Assembly (NCBI GenBank): GCA_002328585.1
Contig: DCUV01000032.1
Location: 284,204 to 348,203, forward strand
Reading direction: 5' to 3'
DNA length: 64,000 nt
From: Spirochaetia bacterium UBA2205
GTDB taxonomy: Bacteria > Spirochaetota > UBA4802 > UB4802
Positions within the stretch are counted from its first letter, which is position 1; every line of letters begins with the position of its first letter. Under the pieces are notes generated by a model. It saw only the letters and a list, made by a program, of their open reading frames with translations, ran no database searches and was not told where the DNA came from. This document shows, piece after piece, positions 61,952 through 64,000 of this stretch. The translations under genes and the position numbers were made by a program.

Positions 61952-62776
61952 TTATAAATTATTCTTCACACCTGATGCATGGAATAACGTAACCAGAATA
62001 AGGCTTAATCCAAAAAAAACTTCTATGCCAACAGCAAGAGATAACCAGGGCAAAATACCGGCTGAAATCAAATAGCCAGGGTTAGGACCAAAGGGGATTA
62101 TTTTACCAAATACTGTTGTACCATGAGCCAAAAAATTATATAAAAATGAAATCCCAATCCCTGCAAAACCCATTCCAATAAATATTGTTAGTCCCAACGA
62201 TTCAAAAAATGAAAAAATTTTTCTGGTTCTTTGCATGTGACGGGTTATATAAAAACTGATTAACAAAAGTGCTGTAGCTGAAGCCATGACAGAACCTCCC
62301 TGGAATCCGCCACCTGGAGAAACATGCCCATGAACTACCAGATAAATCCCAAAACTCAAGATCATGATATACATTAAAAAAGCACCAAACGTTATAATTC
62401 TTGATTCTATCCTGGGAAATTGCCTTGCCCTGGGGACACCAGCTGATACAATACTTTTGCTTTTCAAAAAAGTAAAAAATAACATTGAAATGCTACTTAC
62501 TACAATAAAGAGCACAGTTGCCTCTCCCAATGTATCAAATCCTCTATAATCAAAAACAATACTGGCAACTATGTTATTTGATCCTGTTTCGACCTGACCA
62601 TTACGTAAAAAATAATCATCCATGATAGTAACACCTTGAGTATCAATCCCCAATGGTGGCCTTTCATATAAAATTCTGGGGTTACCAACCGGTTCGCCTA
62701 TTGGATGCAGGTGAAGTATCCCCACAAAGATAAATCCAAATATAACAACTATCGCTACAACACTTATTAGCCTCAT
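61952..62776 (-). CDS. Fused membrane-bound hydrogenase subunits E and F (MrpA C-terminus plus MrpB)
   Basis: One 274-aa membrane protein covering two subunits that are separate in archaeal mbh. The first ~130 residues match MbhE (NNIVASIVFDYRGFDTLGEA). The rest matches MrpB/MbhF (VVHGHVSPGGGFQGGSVMAS and following helices). The ATG at 62776 overlaps the mbhD stop as ATGA; the upstream-extended frame is rejected. It belongs to the Mrp-type sodium-handling module. No stop or frameshift separates the halves, so the fusion appears real. Confidence 0.85.
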   Translation of the reverse strand: MRLISVVAIVVIFGFIFVGILHLHPIGEPVGNPRILYERPPLGIDTQGVTIMDDYFLRNGQVETGSNNIVASIVFDYRGFDTLGEATVLFIVVSSISMLFFTFLKSKSIVSAGVPRARQFPRIESRIITFGAFLMYIMILSFGIYLVVHGHVSPGGGFQGGSVMASATALLLISFYITRHMQRTRKIFSFFESLGLTIFIGMGFAGIGISFLYNFLAHGTTVFGKIIPFGPNPGYLISAGILPWLSLAVGIEVFFGLSLILVTLFHASGVKNNL

Positions 62777-63015
62777 TCCTCTCTTCTCCGTGTCATTCGT
62801 ATTGCTATAACAAAAATGCATGTTGTTAAAGCAGCACCAATTCCAGCTTCAGCAATGGCAACATCGGGTGCATCTAAAAGAAAATATAATACCGTCAAAA
62901 CCAGTGAAAATACCGCATAGCTCACTATCGCTGCCAGTAAATCTCGAAAATATATGCTCAATAATGCTGTAATAACAAGAGCAATGGAAATAACCAGAAA
63001 AAAATAATATATCAT
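62773..63015 (-). CDS. mbhD: Membrane-bound hydrogenase subunit D (MrpA C-terminal, DUF4040 type)
   Basis: Three-helix protein of 80 aa with the hallmark LDAPDVAIAEAGIGAALTT, equivalent to a segment of the MrpA C-terminus. It overlaps mbhC and mbhEF by ATGA junctions. In Mbh it forms part of the proposed sodium path together with subunits E to G. Confidence 0.88.
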   Translation of the reverse strand: MIYYFFLVISIALVITALLSIYFRDLLAAIVSYAVFSLVLTVLYFLLDAPDVAIAEAGIGAALTTCIFVIAIRMTRRREE

Positions 63016-63419
63016 ATGGTTCCCTCCTCATCTGGAATCCCTTCACTTATTTTATCCATTTCAAGATCATCGACTGTTTTTGTCTGCGATTTGTAGTCAT
63101 ATTCATTTATTACAACACCAAATGGTTTTATCCCTGATAATAAAGAAGCCCGTGCAATTGCATGAGCACTGATTGGATTGGTAAAAATAATAACTAGTAA
63201 TGCTACAATACTGTGAATGATTATTGTTATGCTTGTAGCATCATAATACCATATATTTTTAACTCCCACAGCTAACACTACAAAAATACTGCCAAAAGTC
63301 GTTGTTTTTGTGGCAGCATGTAACCGTGTATAAATGTCAGGAAAGCGCATAAGACCAACAATGCTTATGCCATTAACCAGCAAGCCTATTGCCAGAAATA
63401 TACAAATTATAATATCCAT
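63012..63419 (-). CDS. mbhC: Membrane-bound hydrogenase subunit C (MrpG-like)
   Basis: Three-helix protein of 135 aa with the MrpG signature LMRFPDIYTRLHAATKTTTFG. It has a longer hydrophilic C-terminal tail (about 35 residues) than a minimal MrpG. It lies two bases after mbhB and is ATGA-coupled to mbhD. Confidence 0.9.
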   Translation of the reverse strand: MDIIICIFLAIGLLVNGISIVGLMRFPDIYTRLHAATKTTTFGSIFVVLAVGVKNIWYYDATSITIIIHSIVALLVIIFTNPISAHAIARASLLSGIKPFGVVINEYDYKSQTKTVDDLEMDKISEGIPDEEGTI

Positions 63420-63421
63420 AG

Positions 63422-63691
63422 CTACCGCTTCTCATCTATAAGATACCGAGCAATATATAATGTGCCTATAAATGAAATAATTCCATAAACAATACCAATA
63501 TCAATATACAGTGCTTTCTTTTGTGCCGCACCCAGCACAATCATTATGACAATTATAAGAGTATTGATTGTATCCAGTGCTACAATCCGTTCAGGCACAT
63601 TGTGACTGAATGCAATTCGTATTACTATGATACAAACATAGATAATCGTCAAAAGCCCTGCGATTAAAAAAATTAAATCAAAATCATACAT
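63422..63691 (-). CDS. mbhB: Membrane-bound hydrogenase subunit B (MrpF-like)
   Basis: Three-helix protein of 89 aa with the MrpF motif PERIVALDTINTLIIVIMIV containing the conserved Asp. It sits 12 bases after mbhA and two bases before mbhC. Confidence 0.9.
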   Translation of the reverse strand: MYDFDLIFLIAGLLTIIYVCIIVIRIAFSHNVPERIVALDTINTLIIVIMIVLGAAQKKALYIDIGIVYGIISFIGTLYIARYLIDEKR

Positions 63692-63703
63692 ATACTAATC
63701 CAT

Positions 63704-64000
63704 TTATTTAAATAATTTCTTTAGAAAATAATGCTGAAATCCTGATACATCTTTTGGTGTGGCTTTATACCCTTTTTCCTTTACCCAATATAAACAATGG
63801 ATAAAGAACTTCTTCCTATCAGGGTCATAACCCGCTGTTAATGTTCCAGGTGATAGTGTTATTGAATTAGCAAGCAGATAGATACCCAGTTCATCGTCCA
63901 TTTCAGGATCAACTTCAACAATGGCAGGTTTAATTTTCCCGGTTATAATTCTGTACATTACCTCAATATTTGCTATGAGTAATGAAAGAAAAAAGGGTCC
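63704..64000 (-). CDS. mbhA: Membrane-bound hydrogenase subunit A (MrpE-like), 5' end beyond window
   Basis: C-terminal part of an MrpE-type protein. From an internal Met at 63958 it reads KIKPAIVEVDPEMDDELGI, LLANSITLSPGTLTAGYD and FIHCLYWV, the soluble MrpE domain. The frame stays open upstream to the window edge and gives a hydrophobic stretch (GPFFLSLLIANIEV), the last membrane helix expected before the soluble domain, so the gene is truncated by the window rather than short. MrpE is usually about 160 aa. It is the first known gene of the operon here; its promoter lies outside. Confidence 0.87.
   Translation of the reverse strand, partial: GPFFLSLLIANIEVMYRIITGKIKPAIVEVDPEMDDELGIYLLANSITLSPGTLTAGYDPDRKKFFIHCLYWVKEKGYKATPKDVSGFQHYFLKKLFK

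Noticed and set aside
1..64000. CRISPR arrays, insertion sequences, prophage genes and rRNA operons
   Set aside because: No regularly spaced repeats, transposase, integrase, phage structural genes or rRNA sequence were seen anywhere in the window.

Overview
The window is an AT-rich (roughly 36 % G+C by eye), gene-dense bacterial chromosome segment using the standard code with occasional GTG and TTG starts. It looks like a Gram-negative, motile or chemotactic anaerobe. A lipoprotein-anchored sensor/SpoIIE phosphatase, a CheY-like regulator, a methyl-accepting chemotaxis protein, TPR proteins and the order ispE - tRNA-Gln - glmU-like - prs - rplY - pth-like suggest Spirochaetota or a neighbouring phylum. 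That placement is an inference from gene style, not a phylogenetic result.

Layout. 1-6.9 kb: MCP, Yip1-like membrane protein, gamma-carbonic anhydrase, hybrid histidine kinase, methylthioadenosine phosphorylase. 6.9-15.8 kb (minus strand): CCA-adding enzyme overlapping a protein that joins two cyclic-nucleotide-binding domains to a glucoamylase-like (GH15) domain, a secreted LamG/Fn3 protein, rpiB, asnS and an enolase-superfamily enzyme. 16-28.5 kb: secreted polysaccharide deacetylase, NfnAB-type flavin transhydrogenase, a PPDK-like ATP-grasp protein with a degenerate KaiC-like head, gdhA, an acyl-CoA synthetase, alaS. 28.7-30.4 kb: recX and the rplM-rpsI operon. 31-35 kb: nitronate monooxygenase-like / acyl-CoA synthetase / nitronate monooxygenase-like operon. 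35-42.5 kb: tldE-tldD, N-formylglutamate amidohydrolase-like gene, half-size TauE, an AbiEii-type toxin-antitoxin pair with a frameshifted toxin, copA. 42.7-45.3 kb: sensor phosphatase, then a long intergenic region carrying a promoter-to-terminator unit that could be a small RNA or attenuated leader. 45.3-52.7 kb (plus strand): housekeeping run ispE, tRNA-Gln, glmU-like, prs, rplY, pth-like, TPR protein, yebC, ruvC, ruvA. 53-56 kb: PadR regulator, cyclic-nucleotide-binding protein plus CheY, TtcA-like enzyme. 56-64 kb (minus strand): a 13-gene cluster in the exact mbhA-to-mbhN order of the archaeal Mrp-linked membrane-bound [NiFe] hydrogenase, with mbhE and mbhF fused and mbhA cut by the window edge.

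How the genes fit together. The Mbh complex (all four NiFe-binding cysteines present) would evolve H2 from reduced ferredoxin while moving ions through its Mrp-type module. The NfnAB pair could exchange electrons between ferredoxin, NADH and NADPH, and the NADP-type glutamate dehydrogenase would use NADPH. Together they point to fermentative, ferredoxin-centred energy metabolism. No hydrogenase maturation genes are in the window.

Most notable: the CNB-CNB-GH15 fusion, a Pth-like protein at the canonical pth locus in which nearly all catalytic residues are replaced, the bacterial Mbh cluster, the PPDK-like protein with a Walker-less RecA-like head, the promoter/terminator unit upstream of the sensor phosphatase, and a strongly over-represented heptamer ACTATCG/CGATAGT. 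Three intergenic palindromic repeats belong to, or resemble, sequence types that recur in many unrelated bacterial genomes.
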